Of a stretch of DNA of 64,000 nt, positions 8,581-19,168 are shown one piece after another. A program made the translations under genes and the position numbers. Position 1 is the stretch's first letter; each line of letters begins with the position of its first letter. Origin of the DNA: DASQHW01 sp963837155 (GTDB lineage: Bacteria > Actinomycetota > Acidimicrobiia > IMCC26256 > PALSA-610); contig CAWIMB010000003.1 of the NCBI GenBank assembly GCA_963837155.1, forward strand, positions 138,725 to 202,724, in the 5' to 3' direction. The notes under the pieces are model-generated. The model saw only the letters and a program-made list of their open reading frames with translations, was not told the DNA's origin and searched no databases.

Positions 8581-9719
8581 GTGCGCGGACACGTCCACAA
8601 GCGAGGGCGAACCTGGACCTACGTCTGCGACGTCGGTCGCGATCCGGCCACCGGGCGCCGCCGGCAGCGCACCAAGGGCGGATACCCGACGAAGAAGGCG
8701 GCCGAAGCCGCGCTCGCCGAGGCGATGCACTCGCTGACCGCGGGCACGTACGTCGCGGCGGATCCGCAGACGCTGGCCGAGTGGGTCGAGCGCTGGTTGC
8801 CAACGATGGCGCCGAAGATTCGTCCAGCGACGCTGCAGGATTACGAAAAGGGTTTGCGTCACGTCGTTCGGCGTATCGGTCACGTGCGCTTGCAATCGCT
8901 GAAGCCGCTCGACGTCGAAGAAACGTACGCGGCGCTGCTCGACGAGGGCCACCGTTTCGGTGGTGGCCTCGCACCGAAGACCGTGCGCAACATTCACATC
9001 GCGTTGCGACGATCGCTCGCCGACGCGGAGCGGTTCGGGCTCGTCGAGCGCAACGTGGCCGCGCTCGTTCGCCCGCCTGCGCCGAAGCGACACGAAATGA
9101 CGACGTGGACCGCCGATGAAGTCCGTCGGTTCCTGGTCGCGGTTGCCGATGATCGGTTCGCCGCCGCATATCGGTTGCTCGCGACAACAGGCATGCGACG
9201 CGGCGAGGTCCTCGGGCTTCGTTGGGATTGTGTCGACCTCGACGCCGGCCGCATCGCGATTCGTCGCACGCTCACGGCGGTGAAGGACGTGCCCCTGTGG
9301 GCAGAACCGAAGACATCGCGGTCGCGCCGCAATCTCGCGCTCGACGCCGAGACGGTTGCAGCGTTGCGCACGCATCGGAAGTGCCAGCTCCAGGAACGCC
9401 TCGCCGCCGGCGAGGTCTGGCAAGAGCATGACCTCGTGTTTTGCCACGAGGACGGCACGGCGGTACACCCGGACAGGTTCACTCGTGCCTTCGCGTGCGC
9501 GGTTCGCGCGCGTCGGGCGTGCACGTTATCCGTCTGCACGACTTGCGTCACACATGGGCGAGCTTGGCGCTGCAGGCGGGCATCCACCCGAAGGTCGTCA
9601 GTGAGCGCCTCGGTCACGCCACGACGAGCATCACGCTCGACATCTACAGCCACGTCCAACCCGAGCTCGACGCGCGCGCGGCCACTGCGGTCGCGGAACT
9701 CTTCGGTTCGCGTTCGTAA
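8581..9719 (+). pseudogene. int: Tyrosine integrase of the tRNA-Leu element, frameshifted
   Basis: A phage-type site-specific recombinase of about 378 residues. The N-terminal arm-binding/SAM-like part starts MRGHVHKRGRTWTYVC, followed by the core-binding domain and the catalytic domain: TTGMRRGEVLGLRWD (first arginine), RLHDLRHTWASLAL (HxxR) and LGHATTSITLDIYSHV (histidine and tyrosine nucleophile). The frame breaks in the CG run at 9505-9512, so the HxxR/tyrosine half is in another frame; removing one CG dinucleotide restores a continuous protein. All catalytic residues are present, so this may be a sequence error rather than a dead gene. GTG 8581 has no clear ribosome site. Confidence 0.85.
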
Positions 9720-9927
9720 CGCGAGAGCATCGTCGGAGTCGAGGAGCGACGCCTGTCCCAGCTGCCGTGGCGCTGTCCCCGGCGGACACTTCGGGAGTCA
9801 CCGGTGGCCCTCGTCCCCTGCCGCGTGCGCTGCTCGCGGCGCTCGTCCTCCGGACGCCCGCTCATACTCACTGGCAGATATGGCATGCCGCCAGCCGTGT
9901 GCGATTCGTCGGCCGGTGGTGTGTCGT

Positions 9928-10998
9928 CTATCGGCTGTACGGGATCCGCGTTATGCCGTCGGCGGCGATCCAAAGTGAGGTCGGGAGCGCTGTAATCGCG
10001 ACGATGGGGAAGCCGATTCGCGTTGGCGCGGCGAGGGGCCGGTGTGTGATGAGGTCGTAGGCTTGGACTTTTCCGTCGCTGCTGCTGTCGGGTTGGCCGG
10101 CGAGCCACACCTCGCTCGGACCTACTGCGGCCGCAAGATTCACGGTGTCCTCGACGGGGATGGATGGTCCGATCTGTCGACCGGTACGCTCGTCGGCTTC
10201 GATGACGCCGGACGATGTGAGGAGCCATAGGCGCTGGTTGGCCGCAGCGAGCATCGCCTTCACGTCACGGCGAACGACCGTCGCTTGCAGGGCTCTCGTA
10301 TCGAAGCGCAAGAGGTTGGTGCCTCGGACATACCAGAGCGCGTGGGTGCCGCTGGACATGATGTCGAAGGTCCGCGGAATGAGTGCGCGCCGCGCGATCC
10401 CGTTCGTGGCGGGATCGATCGAGATGACATCTCCCTTCGATTCGTCATTGGGGACCGGCCGAACGACCCAAAGTTTGCCGTCGATGAACGCGGGCCCGTC
10501 GATGACGAACAAGTTTGCTCGGATCGAGATCGTGGCGGTCACGTGGATTCGGACGGGGTCGATACGGGTCACGGTCTCCATGCCGGTGTCGCCGACCCAT
10601 AGCGCGCGAGCACCAGCCGCGAGCTTGCGGAAGTCGCTCGTTCCCGCCACCGGGATGGTCGCGGTCACACGTCCAGTCGCGGAGTCGATGCGAGAGACAC
10701 GATTGGGTTGCGAAACCCAAATCGACCCGAACGCCGAGAGCATGTCCATCGCCGGAACCCGAAGCGTCCTCGGCGGACCGACCTTCAACGCCGGTGCGGA
10801 CGGCATGACGGTCGTGCTCGCCGAGCTTGCCGGCTGCCGTGATGCGGCGTGATGACTCGAATCACACGCTCCGGCAATAACCGCGAGGGCCAACAGCGCG
10901 AGCCTCGACCGAACCGCGCCGCCTCGTCGAAGCCTCACACGAACCAGACGCCTACGAACGCCTCGTGGTTCCGGCAAACGAGCTTCGCCCGTCGTCAC
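9928..10998 (-). CDS. Lipoprotein with beta-propeller (YncE-like) repeats
   Basis: Up to 356 residues. After an arginine-rich lead comes a lipoprotein signal ending AVIAGAC, with the cysteine as lipid anchor. The mature part has repeats of the form SIWVSQPNRVSRIDSATGRV and LWVGDTGMETVTRIDP, the pattern of seven-bladed propellers in the YncE/PQQ-like superfamily. It is expected on the outer face of the membrane and its ligand is unknown. The start may be at a GTG nearer the signal (VRSRLALLALAV). It is cargo of the tRNA-Leu element. Confidence 0.7.
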   Translation of the reverse strand: MTTGEARLPEPRGVRRRLVRVRLRRGGAVRSRLALLALAVIAGACDSSHHAASRQPASSASTTVMPSAPALKVGPPRTLRVPAMDMLSAFGSIWVSQPNRVSRIDSATGRVTATIPVAGTSDFRKLAAGARALWVGDTGMETVTRIDPVRIHVTATISIRANLFVIDGPAFIDGKLWVVRPVPNDESKGDVISIDPATNGIARRALIPRTFDIMSSGTHALWYVRGTNLLRFDTRALQATVVRRDVKAMLAAANQRLWLLTSSGVIEADERTGRQIGPSIPVEDTVNLAAAVGPSEVWLAGQPDSSSDGKVQAYDLITHRPLAAPTRIGFPIVAITALPTSLWIAADGITRIPYSR

Positions 10999-11051
10999 GA
11001 CGAACGCATGTTGCCTGATGTGGAGTCGTCGCGACCAACACCGAGCGGCAA

Positions 11052-11546
11052 CTACGCGCCCATCGGGATTCGGGCGACCGAGCCATCGTCGGCGTACCGC
11101 ACGCGCGCTACGGCGACATCGTTATGGTCGAGACCGGCCACGTAAAGATCGAAGGTCGCCGAGACACCGAGCCGAATGAGGAGTGCTTCGTCGCGTCTCT
11201 GATCGGTAAGTTCGATCTCCATGCGCGCAGCACCACGCGACGTCGCACCGAACACCAGACGAGGGCCGGGCAACGAACCACTGATGCAGAGGGCCATGCG
11301 ACCTTCATCCTCGGCAGGTCCCACCGCGAAAGCGACGGTACCTTGCGGCAGGCCATCCTCGTCATCGAAGTCGATCACGATGTCGATAACCTCGTCTCGC
11401 CGTTCACCGACAAAGAGCTTCCACTTGCGGTCGAACAACGCTCCGGCGGCGACGTAGTCGGGCAAAAGACCGGCGCGACGTCCACGGCCATACGGCCGTT
11501 GCGGTTCCCAAACGTGGCGATACGAGTTCGGCATCAGCACACACAA
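11052..11546 (-). CDS. Hypothetical protein, element cargo
   Basis: A 164-residue soluble protein with no motif I recognise. It mixes acidic patches (VIDIVIDFDDEDGLP) with beta-rich segments and ends with VAGLDHNDVAVARVRYADD. There is no signal peptide or membrane segment. It is on the same strand as the neighbouring lipoprotein genes of the element. The frame is supported by balanced amino-acid use; function is unknown. Confidence 0.5.
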   Translation of the reverse strand: MCVLMPNSYRHVWEPQRPYGRGRRAGLLPDYVAAGALFDRKWKLFVGERRDEVIDIVIDFDDEDGLPQGTVAFAVGPAEDEGRMALCISGSLPGPRLVFGATSRGAARMEIELTDQRRDEALLIRLGVSATFDLYVAGLDHNDVAVARVRYADDGSVARIPMGA

Positions 11547-11585
11547 TGCCCGACCTCGATCGTGGAGGCGAGCACCGAGCGGCAG

Positions 11586-12296
11586 TCATGGCGCCTCGAT
11601 CGATCGCAAATCGGTGCTCATGCAGTCGGCGCAGAGGACGGTTCCGGCGATGTACTGAGATCCACACGTTGCGCATCGGAGCGTCGGTTCAGCGCCCATC
11701 TCGACGTCCGGAGGTGGCTCGCTCGTTGGATCATCGACATTGCGGCCGCAGTACCGACACACCTTGGCGGCGGGCTGGATCATCTCAGCGCACCACGGGC
11801 ATGGTCGCCGACGACCATCGAGAGGTTCGCCTGAGCGCCGGACCCGTTCACGGATGTGTTCCAGGTCCGGTCCGTAGCGCTTTAGCAACTGCTTGTTGGT
11901 CGGGATCGCGTTTGGAAGTTTCCATGGGTCGTCTTTCCGTGACGCGTGCCCGAGACTGTGCGTCGCCCAATAGTCCCCGGAAGTCGTGTTGACACCCGCG
12001 GTTTGCACGATGATTGTCGCGGTCGTGATCCCCGTGTTGACCTGGATTCCAAGAATGTCGCGGTACCGAAACTCAGTGATGCGTCCACCGCCAGTGGCGC
12101 CGGCCATGATCCCCGCCTTAACGATGAGCAGCCGATCGTCCAGAGCGACTATTGCCTGCGCGCTGACTCCAACCACGACAGCCTCGACTGGGTCGTAGTT
12201 CCCAAGATGCCTTCCGACGAGCCTGAGTAGCTTCGATGATCGGATGGCCTCGATTCCGTGAAGCCCGTCTGACCCCGAAGCACGCTCGCCATCCAT
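11586..12296 (-). CDS. Hypothetical protein with PH-like region and two zinc ribbons
   Basis: A 236-residue protein. The middle (FRYRDILGIQVNTGITTATI) resembles short bacterial PH-like domains that sense or bind at the membrane. The carboxy end has two treble-clef or zinc-ribbon motifs: CPWCAEMIQPAAKVCRYCG and CATCGSQYIAGTVLCADC. No catalytic residues are evident. Such PH plus zinc-ribbon proteins are widespread and uncharacterised. It is element cargo, and its start region is overlapped by the open frame of the next gene upstream. Confidence 0.6.
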   Translation of the reverse strand: MDGERASGSDGLHGIEAIRSSKLLRLVGRHLGNYDPVEAVVVGVSAQAIVALDDRLLIVKAGIMAGATGGGRITEFRYRDILGIQVNTGITTATIIVQTAGVNTTSGDYWATHSLGHASRKDDPWKLPNAIPTNKQLLKRYGPDLEHIRERVRRSGEPLDGRRRPCPWCAEMIQPAAKVCRYCGRNVDDPTSEPPPDVEMGAEPTLRCATCGSQYIAGTVLCADCMSTDLRSIEAP

Positions 12297-12585
12297 GCAC
12301 CCAGATTGCCGGATCGCACGTCAGTGTGCGAGCGCGGGGCTCCAGATCCGTACGCGCTACTTCTCCGCCGGTCTCGCGCGACGATGGCGAGTTTGCGTCG
12401 AAACATCGCACGGAACCGGCGCGGTCTCGCTCGATCGCCGCGAAGATTGGATCTGCGGCCTCCTCGTAGTACTCAATCTCCGCTTCGTCTCCGACTTCTT
12501 CGACCAGTCGAGCGAGGTCTTCCCGAAGCGGTTTCCCGTTCGGGAGCTTGTTCACCCACTCCGACTTCGCTGACTCGTCAGTCAT
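12118..12585 (-). CDS. Small hypothetical protein, probably broken
   Basis: ATG 12585 opens a frame whose first 70 residues look genuine (MTDESAKSEWVNKLPNGKPL, then LARLVEEVGDEAEIEYYEEA). The rest is arginine-rich and overlaps the previous gene by 179 bases, which suggests the true product ends early or is frameshifted. The N-terminal part resembles small acidic helical proteins of unknown role. Confidence 0.3.
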   Translation of the reverse strand: MTDESAKSEWVNKLPNGKPLREDLARLVEEVGDEAEIEYYEEAADPIFAAIERDRAGSVRCFDANSPSSRETGGEVARTDLEPRARTLTCDPAIWVHGWRACFGVRRASRNRGHPIIEATQARRKASWELRPSRGCRGWSQRAGNSRSGRSAAHR

Positions 12586-12689
12586 ATGACCAGTATCGTC
12601 TGGGCACTCCTGAGGCTTGAACGACGCGCCGAGCGGCAGAGGTGCGCAGCCGCGACGCACGACGACGCGCGTGATGCGCGTCAGCGGCG

Positions 12690-13040
12690 TCAGTGTCCCT
12701 CGGCACCGAGTTGGTGAAGAACGCTGCGACTGTCGGTCTGGATCCACTCTTCGGCGAGGCGGCCTTGCTCGTCGTATCGGAAGATGTTGGTCAACTCAAA
12801 CGTCACGCGTTGCCCGTTTGCTGGTAGGGGTCCGGCCGGCGAGTGCGTGAACTCTCGGACGAATGTGCCCGCGATAGTGGTTTGGCACGCGACGTAGTTG
12901 CCCTCGACGATGACGATGCCACGCGAGACTGTCCGATCATCGAACGCGGCGCGGAGAGACCGGAAATAGGTTTGGAGACCGTCGTAGTCCAACTCACGTC
13001 CGTCGGGTCCGTGAAACCTGAAATCGTGCGCGAAGTACAC
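12690..13040 (-). CDS. SnoaL-like ester cyclase family protein, N-terminus incomplete
   Basis: A 116-residue NTF2-fold protein: VYFAHDFRFHGPDG, LQTYFRSLRAAFDD, then TIAGTFVREFTHSPAG and LTNIFRYDEQGRLAEEWIQ, the usual order in SnoaL/polyketide cyclase relatives. The frame stays open and sensible for 23 codons upstream (LLRIGEPEISGEDQAAVDV) but has no start codon before a stop, so the normal N-terminal helix is missing. Either a truncation or an indel upstream explains this. Substrate unknown. Confidence 0.55.
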   Translation of the reverse strand: MYFAHDFRFHGPDGRELDYDGLQTYFRSLRAAFDDRTVSRGIVIVEGNYVACQTTIAGTFVREFTHSPAGPLPANGQRVTFELTNIFRYDEQGRLAEEWIQTDSRSVLHQLGAEGH

Positions 13041-13212
13041 GTCAACCGCGGCCTGATCCTCGCCGGAAATCTCCGGCTCCCCGATTCGGAGGAGCCCGCT
13101 GACGAGCTGGCCTCAGCCTCTACCTGCAACCGTCTCGCGCCCCGATGTCTAGAACCTGATGATTGACCGATCCCGCACGTTCGTGCGAACGCCGGTCGGC
13201 AACTATGCACCT

Positions 13213-14118
13213 TCACGGAGCGATCGCGACGGGGCTTCTCGTTTTGGCGTCGACGAGCACGCGGTTTCCTAGCGGCGATGTGAGCACGATCCTTTGTCGG
13301 CGCGCGTAGCCCACGTCGGTACACGCAACACCAGGACTTCGTGCATCGAGACGGCTCCTCTCGCGTACGAGGATCGCAATCGCGGTGTCGGAGGCCAGCT
13401 GGTCGATCGTGTAGTCCGCGGTACACGGTCCTTGCCCCAGAGGCGTGCCAACGAACGTGATCGTGGTTGTGCGTCCGTCAGCACCGATCCGGGCACCGAC
13501 CTGGGCCGCACCAAACGACTGCGTCGGCAAGCGGAACAAGGATGCCGGAGTGACGGCGAGGACCGCAGCAGGATCTGCGACAGCTGAAAAGGCAAACATC
13601 CACGCGGGCAGCACGCGTGTGCCGCGATCGGTACCGAACGAAGACCGTCCGAACCAGACGCGCGTGATGCGCAGCGGTGTAGGTGGCCGGGGTGCGCCGA
13701 GCGCCGGGGTGCCCTCGTCGCGCATGGTCGCCAACGCCTGCGCCGACGTCCTGGCCGGGTAACCGCCGGCGCGACCGGGTCCGGTCGGCAAGTTCGGCGG
13801 TGCGACAAACAGGCCCGTCAAAAATGCCTCCTTCGCGTCGACGGTACGGAAGCCCGACGCGGGTGCGGACACAGGGTCGGAAGTGAGCACGAACGGCCGC
13901 GGCGAGCCGTCCACCGGAAACTTCGCCCATGCATCCAGCGCGGAACGCAACTGCGCGACAGCCTCGGGCGGAATCGCCGTTGGGCGTCGAGCGTCCGCCA
14001 TCGAGGTCGTGACCAACACGTTCGTGGTCGGCGTGGTGGCCCTCGCTGATCGTGGGAGTGACGAGCCACATCCCACGGTCGCGAGTACAACCCCTGTCAA
14101 AACCACAAGACGTCGCAT
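13213..14118 (-). CDS. Putative lipoprotein, element cargo
   Basis: From ATG 14118 a 301-residue protein with a signal MRRLVVLTGVVLATVGCG, whose cysteine is a plausible lipidation site, then a Ser/Thr/Pro-rich linker and a globular part of unknown family (PPEAVAQLRSALDAWAKFP, VWFGRSSFGTDRGTRVLPAW). An 18-bp tandem duplication covers the start and creates two further in-frame ATGs upstream. It is the second of four lipoprotein genes in the element. Confidence 0.6.
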   Translation of the reverse strand: MRRLVVLTGVVLATVGCGSSLPRSARATTPTTNVLVTTSMADARRPTAIPPEAVAQLRSALDAWAKFPVDGSPRPFVLTSDPVSAPASGFRTVDAKEAFLTGLFVAPPNLPTGPGRAGGYPARTSAQALATMRDEGTPALGAPRPPTPLRITRVWFGRSSFGTDRGTRVLPAWMFAFSAVADPAAVLAVTPASLFRLPTQSFGAAQVGARIGADGRTTTITFVGTPLGQGPCTADYTIDQLASDTAIAILVRERSRLDARSPGVACTDVGYARRQRIVLTSPLGNRVLVDAKTRSPVAIAP

Positions 14119-14150
14119 GCAACTTCGACGACGCATGCAACTTCGACGAC
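14115..14150. repeat. 18-bp tandem duplication at a start codon
   Basis: Two perfect adjacent copies of an 18-base unit (14115-14132 and 14133-14150). Each copy carries the ATG and the RRRSC-type codons of the lipoprotein gene, so the duplication repeats the start codon in frame. Confidence 0.85.
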
Positions 14151-14270
14151 GCGGCCCGGACGCAGGTTCCACGTCATCCACCCTGCCCCATCACGACGTC
14201 AACAGCCAGCGCCGCTCGGCAGTTATGTCGACGTACCGCGTTGACTGCGTTGCGATCAACCGAGGAGACT

Positions 14271-14898
14271 CTACGACGCGCACTTCGCGCCCGCGGGAGC
14301 GAGGTCGTTGCAAACGGTTTGTCGGGTGATCTTCCAGGTGCCTTCGACGCGTACGGCATGGCCGGCCCGTTCCGCGAAGAGCGGACTTCCATCGAGCACG
14401 ACGTCGTAAACGACGATTGCCTCGTTGGCGTTGACGAACCCAACCGTGCTCACCCGGTAGGCATCGTGCGACACCTGGTAGGGATAGTTCCGGACGGCTT
14501 GTGTTGCGGCTTCGACGACTCCGCGCGGATCGTCGATGAGACCCAGGTTCTTTGCGACTTCTGAAACGGTTCCGACCGCGCCCCACTGCGTGAAGACGTC
14601 GATGATTTCTTGGCGGGCCGCTTGCTCGTCCGGTGGCATTGCATCGCGAGGGGGAAGCGAGGTCGTTGTGACGGTCGGCGCTGGCGCGACGGTCGTGGAC
14701 GTGGTGCTTGTCGAAGAAGTGCACTCCGTCGCGTTCGTCGTCGGTGGTGCTGACTCCTTCGGCACCGTGACCCGGGCCACGCATCCGTAGTCGGGGGAGA
14801 CTCCGCGGCGAGCGGGTGGTCTCTTTCAGCGACGAGGGGCTTCCGCACCCGACCAGCATGAGCGCCATAAGGGCGACCGCGAGCCTGAGCACCTTCAT
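14271..14898 (-). pseudogene. Putative lipoprotein, frameshifted
   Basis: ATG 14898 gives a clear lipoprotein signal (MKVLRLAVALMALMLVGCG). The mature part continues in a different frame: ARVTVPKESAPPTTNATE, a Thr/Ser-rich linker, then a folded region with RQEIIDVFTQWGAVGTVSEV and GTWKITRQTVCNDL. The break lies at a five-base homopolymer at 14793-14797. The restored product would be about 208 residues; the C-terminal half is reminiscent of small secreted proteins with an NTF2-like shape, but I make no family call. Confidence 0.55.
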
Positions 14899-15303
14899 CA
14901 CGACCTTAGGACGTACGTCCCCGCCCCGGAGGTTCCAGGCCACCAATACAGATTGGCCGCTCTCGAGCGGTTATGCGAGGCGCTAAGTCGTTGGTCGGCG
15001 GGTCTGCGACGAATCGGGGGTGAAGGGCTCGACGGGGATTAGCTGGCTTGCAGGTGTCGTGTCTCCGCATCGGCACAGCGAGATGCGCGATCGGCCTCAA
15101 CGCCACTCTGTACGCCGCTCTCTACGCCGACCTCAACCTTTGGCGTAGAGGCCTAAGCGTTCGTCTGGACGGTGCGCGCTCGGGCACATATGGGCGGTCG
15201 ATCGGCGCGCCAATGACGGCGGTTTCTCCATCGCCGCGCGATTTTCCTGCGCGTTTCGGGGATCTCGTCGCGCTTATCCACTGATGGGAGAACAACCGCG
15301 GAG
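14899..15303. other. Noncoding gap before the excisionase gene
   Basis: About 400 bases with no convincing gene. A short tandem echo (TACGCCGCTCTCTACGCCGACC) around 15112-15133 is the only internal structure noticed. The promoter of the downstream HTH and relaxase genes should lie here. Confidence 0.5.
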
Positions 15304-15510
15304 GTGCAGATGGACGCAGGCGACGGCGAAAAGCGCGGGGAGCGCCTTGTGTGGTCGGTCGAGGAGGCGGCTCGGTTGCTTGGGATCTCGCGGGCGCACG
15401 CCTACGAACTGGTCAACCGCCATGAGCTGCCGCACTTGCGGCTCGGACGACGCCTGGTCGTACCGAAGCACGCGCTCGACGACTTGCTCGGCGGCTGCGG
15501 GGAACAATGA
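15304..15510 (+). CDS. Excisionase-like helix-turn-helix protein
   Basis: A 68-residue DNA-binding protein of the MerR/AlpA-like HTH family used as excisionase or regulator by mobile elements. The core WSVEEAARLLGISRAHAYEL is the helix-turn-helix, followed by the wing LPHLRLGRRLVVPKHALDD. GTG 15304 or ATG 15310 may be the start. It sits upstream of the relaxase on the same strand, as in many actinobacterial integrative elements, and probably directs excision together with the integrase at the left end. Confidence 0.75.
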   Translation: MQMDAGDGEKRGERLVWSVEEAARLLGISRAHAYELVNRHELPHLRLGRRLVVPKHALDDLLGGCGEQ

Positions 15511-15730
15511 ACGCTTACCTCGCGACCCGCCCCAGCGACCACCTCCGTCATCACACTCCGACCACACCTCCTCTCCTCAATCACCCCTCCTCGCTGCTCT
15601 CCCTCGCACACAACCACAACCCGCACCACCCACTCCTCCTCACCCCTTCACGTCTCCCACTCAACCTCCTCGAAAAATCGCACGAACTTGCATTGGAAAT
15701 GCGGCGCGCTGTCAACGACCGCGGTGTGCC
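15511..15730. other. Pyrimidine-rich spacer
   Basis: The 220 bases between the HTH gene and the relaxase are strongly C/T-rich on the plus strand (about 15540-15665) and very different in composition from the flanking genes. No gene is supported here. It could hold an origin of transfer, which usually lies next to a MobF relaxase, but no nick site or inverted repeat was identified. Confidence 0.4.
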
Positions 15731-18700
15731 GTGTTGAGCATCGGGAAGCTCGGTGCCGGCGGGCAGGTCTATTACCTCGCGACGGTCGCGCCAGGCGTCG
15801 AGGACTACTACGTCGGACGCGGTGAGGCTCCGGGCCGGTGGCGCGGTTCTCTCGCCGACGAGCTCGGTCTCGACGGTCGCGTCGACGCGGACAGCTTGCG
15901 AGCCGTGCTCGAGGGCCGCGACCCGAGCAGCGAGGCGGTGCTCGGTCGGGCTCGGTCGGACCGGGTGCCAGGTTTCGATCTGACGTTCCGAGCGCCCAAG
16001 TCTGTGTCCGTGCTGTTCGCGCTCGGTGGATTCGAGACCGCTGGAGAGGTGCGTGGCGCGCACGACGAGGCGGTCGAGGCGGCGCTCGGTTACTTGGAGC
16101 GCACTGCATGTTGGTCCCGGCGAGGCACCAACGGCATCGAACAAATCCAGGGTCAGGGCTTCGTCGCAGCAGGCTTCCGGCATCGCACGAGCCGTGCCGG
16201 CGATCCGCATCTCCACACGCACGTCCTCGTCGCGAACGTCACACGCGCCATCGACGGCCGTTGGTTGACGCTCGACGCGCGTCACCTGTATCTCCATGCC
16301 AAGACAGCCGGGTACCTGTACGAGGCTCATCTGCGCGCGGAACTGACGCGGCGCCTCGGCGTGGCATGGGGGCCCGTCCAGAACGGCATTGCCGACATCG
16401 ACGGCATCCCGAAGGCTGTGCTGCGCGCATTCTCGACCCGGCGAGCGGAGATCGAAGCCGAGATGGCTTACCGGGGAGTGACCTCCGCGCGAGCGGCCGA
16501 AGTCGCCGCGCTGGATACCCGCCAAGCGAAGGACTATCGGGTCGATCCGGTCACGATGATCGAGCACTGGCAGCAGCAGGCGAACGAACTCGGCCTCGAC
16601 CGGGACAGTCTCGAGACGATCTTGCACCGCGCCGAACCCGCGGCGCTCACCCCCGCCGATGTGCAGGGTTCCATCGACCGCTGGTCGGTCCCGATGGGCT
16701 GACCGCGGGCGCGAGTAGCTTCGATCGTCGCGCCGTGTTACGAGCCTGGTGCGAACGGCTTGTCGGCGGGGCCGACGTCGTGACGATCGAAGCGCTCGCC
16801 GACCGCACTCTGTTCGAGCCGGGAGTGGTAGCGCTGCACGCGAACGCGAGCGCACGGCTGCGAACACGTAGCCGGGGCCGGCCGATCGAGGGACCTGACC
16901 TTGGTGCGTTGTACTCAACCGCCGACATGATCGCGCTGAGAGCGAAGTCTCGTAGCACACGCGACTCGCCGACAAGATGATGAGGTCGGCATGGTGGCCG
17001 ACGACCACGTGGTGGGTGCGCTCGCCGCGCGACCCGAGCTGTCGGATGAACAAGCACAGATGGTCGTTCGACTCACGACGAACGGCCACGGCGTCGACGT
17101 CGTGATCGCCCCGGCCGGTACGGGCAAGACGTTCGCGCTCGACGCCGCCCGGGACGCCTGGCACCGGCAAGGTCACAACGTCATCGGCGCCACGCTCGCA
17201 GCGCGGGCTGCCGCCGAGCTCGAAACCACCGCGGGTATCCGCTCCCACACGATCGCGTCGCTCCTCGTGGACCTCGACCATCCCCAACGCGGCGGACTGC
17301 CCGCAGGCACAGTCCTGGTAGTCGATGAGGCGGGCATGGTCGGTACCCGCACGCTTGGCCGCGTTCTCGCCCATGCCGGCACCGCGCGCGCCAAGGTGGT
17401 CCTCGGAGGTGATCCGCGCCAGCTGCCCGAGATCGACGCCGGCGGCCTACTCCGCGGGCTTGGACGGCGGCTCGAACCAATCCGGCTCACATACAACCGC
17501 CGCCAACACGACGCCTGGGAACGCGCCGCCCTCGCGGCGATGCGCGACGGCAGGGTCGATCGAGCACTCGCCGCATACAACGAGCACGACCGGATCATAA
17601 ATCGCAACACCGCGACCGCGACCCGCGACGCGATGGTTGCCGACTGGTGGGCCGCCCGCCTTCGCCAACAACAGGTACTCATGGTCGCCCGCGCTGGTAC
17701 GACGTCGACGATCTCAACGCGCGTGCTCGCCAACGACTGAGTGCGGCCGGCATGGTGTCGGGGGCGACGCTCGAGATCGAGGACCGTCGCTATCAGACCG
17801 GCGACCGAGTGATGACTCTGCGCAACCAGCGCCGCCTCGGCGTCCGGAACGGCACTCTTGGCACAGTCACACACGTCGATCTGACCGCGCGAGCGCTCAA
17901 GATCCGCACCGACCATGGGAGCAGCCACACGCTGCCCGCCGCGTACCTCGACGCCGGCCATCTCCGTCACGCATATGCGACCACGATCCACAAGGCGCAG
18001 GGATTAACCGTCGATCAGGTGCTCGTGCTCGGCGACGACAGCCTCTACCAAGAAGCAGCGTACGTCGCACTCTCACGGGGTCGCGCTGACAACCGTCTCT
18101 ACCTTGTGACACCGTCCGCCGAGCCCGAACAACATGCCCCCGGACCGCAACACGATGCGATGGTCTCGCTCGCGGCGTCGCTTCGGGTCAGCCATGCACA
18201 ACAGCTCGCCATCGACCGCGGAGTTGATTGCGCGGCCCTTCAGGGCCGTCTCATGCGGCTGTACCACGAGCTTGAGTGCCTCCGGCGCATCTATTACGCC
18301 GCACCAAATGATCCAAGCGCCGATATCGACGCGCTGCAACGGTCGCGTGCCGAGCTCGCATACGTGCTCGACGCTCAACGCGAGCGGCTTGCGGCCCTCA
18401 CTACGCGACGGCCGCTACGACACCGTCACGAACAGAACGCCGAGCGACTCCTCGCCCTCCAGGCGGTCGAGCGGCTGGCGGTCCAGATCGACAACACCGA
18501 GCGCTCGCTCGAGCTGGCGTACGAAGGGCGCGACGAACGTGAACGCTTCCTTGCCCAACACCGAGGCGACCTCGCGCGTTTCCCACAGGTCGAGCGCGGA
18601 GATCGGAACGCTCCTCAACCAACTCGTTGCCAGCTACCACGCCGACGCTCCCGTATATCTCAAGTTCCTCGGGCCCTGTCCGACCAACGGCTACGCGCAG

Positions 18701-18898
18701 GCTGAATGGATCGAGGCCGCCACAACGGTCGAGGACTATCGCCTACGCAACGGTGTCACAGACCCGCGCCAACCATTCGGTGCGCTCGACCGCAGCAACG
18801 ACGAGCAACGACACGCACGCGGGCGCGTCGACCATACGCTCGAACGAATGGCGCCCGAACGCCACGTCGAGCCCGTCGGAATCGAGCTCGGTCTTTGA
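15731..18898 (+). pseudogene. MobF/TrwC-type conjugative relaxase-helicase, multiply frameshifted
   Basis: The segment encodes a relaxase that would nick and unwind DNA for transfer. The N-terminal relaxase domain has RAPKSVSVLFALGG, the HRTSRAGDPHLHTHVLVAN three-histidine metal motif and a tyrosine-containing start region. The helicase half has Walker A APAGTGKTFALDA, Walker B VLVVDEAGMVG, GGDPRQLPEI and the carboxy motif HAYATTIHKAQGLT with YVALSRG. The protein alternates between two frames with breaks near 16690, 16938, 17688 and 18600, so four single-base indels are needed to restore about 1056 residues. GTG 15731 is the likely start. Whether decay or sequence error, as given it is non-functional. 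Confidence 0.88.
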
Positions 18899-19168
18899 CG
18901 CGAGGCTCGTCCGCAGGAAGCAAGGGGCGGCGGGGCTCTTCCTCAAGGACCGCGATCTGGCCATCCGACTTCAAGCGTGGCACCCACCGCCCGCCGCGAG
19001 CGTGGTGAACGTGACCGTGAGATGTCAATGCGACCGGTCGTCGGCGATGCGCCGCGCGAATCCGGTCAAACGGGCGAACTCCAATAACGGTGCCGTGCTA
19101 TTCGGTGCTGGCGAGGGGTCGCTGCCGAGTTGGTCGCGTTGCGACAACGACGCCGCCTTGGCCGGCTC

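Noticed and set aside
15507..15737. A 76-codon plus frame in the pyrimidine-rich spacer
   Set aside because: Pro/His/Leu-rich translation of a C/T tract; no coding character, and it runs into the relaxase start.
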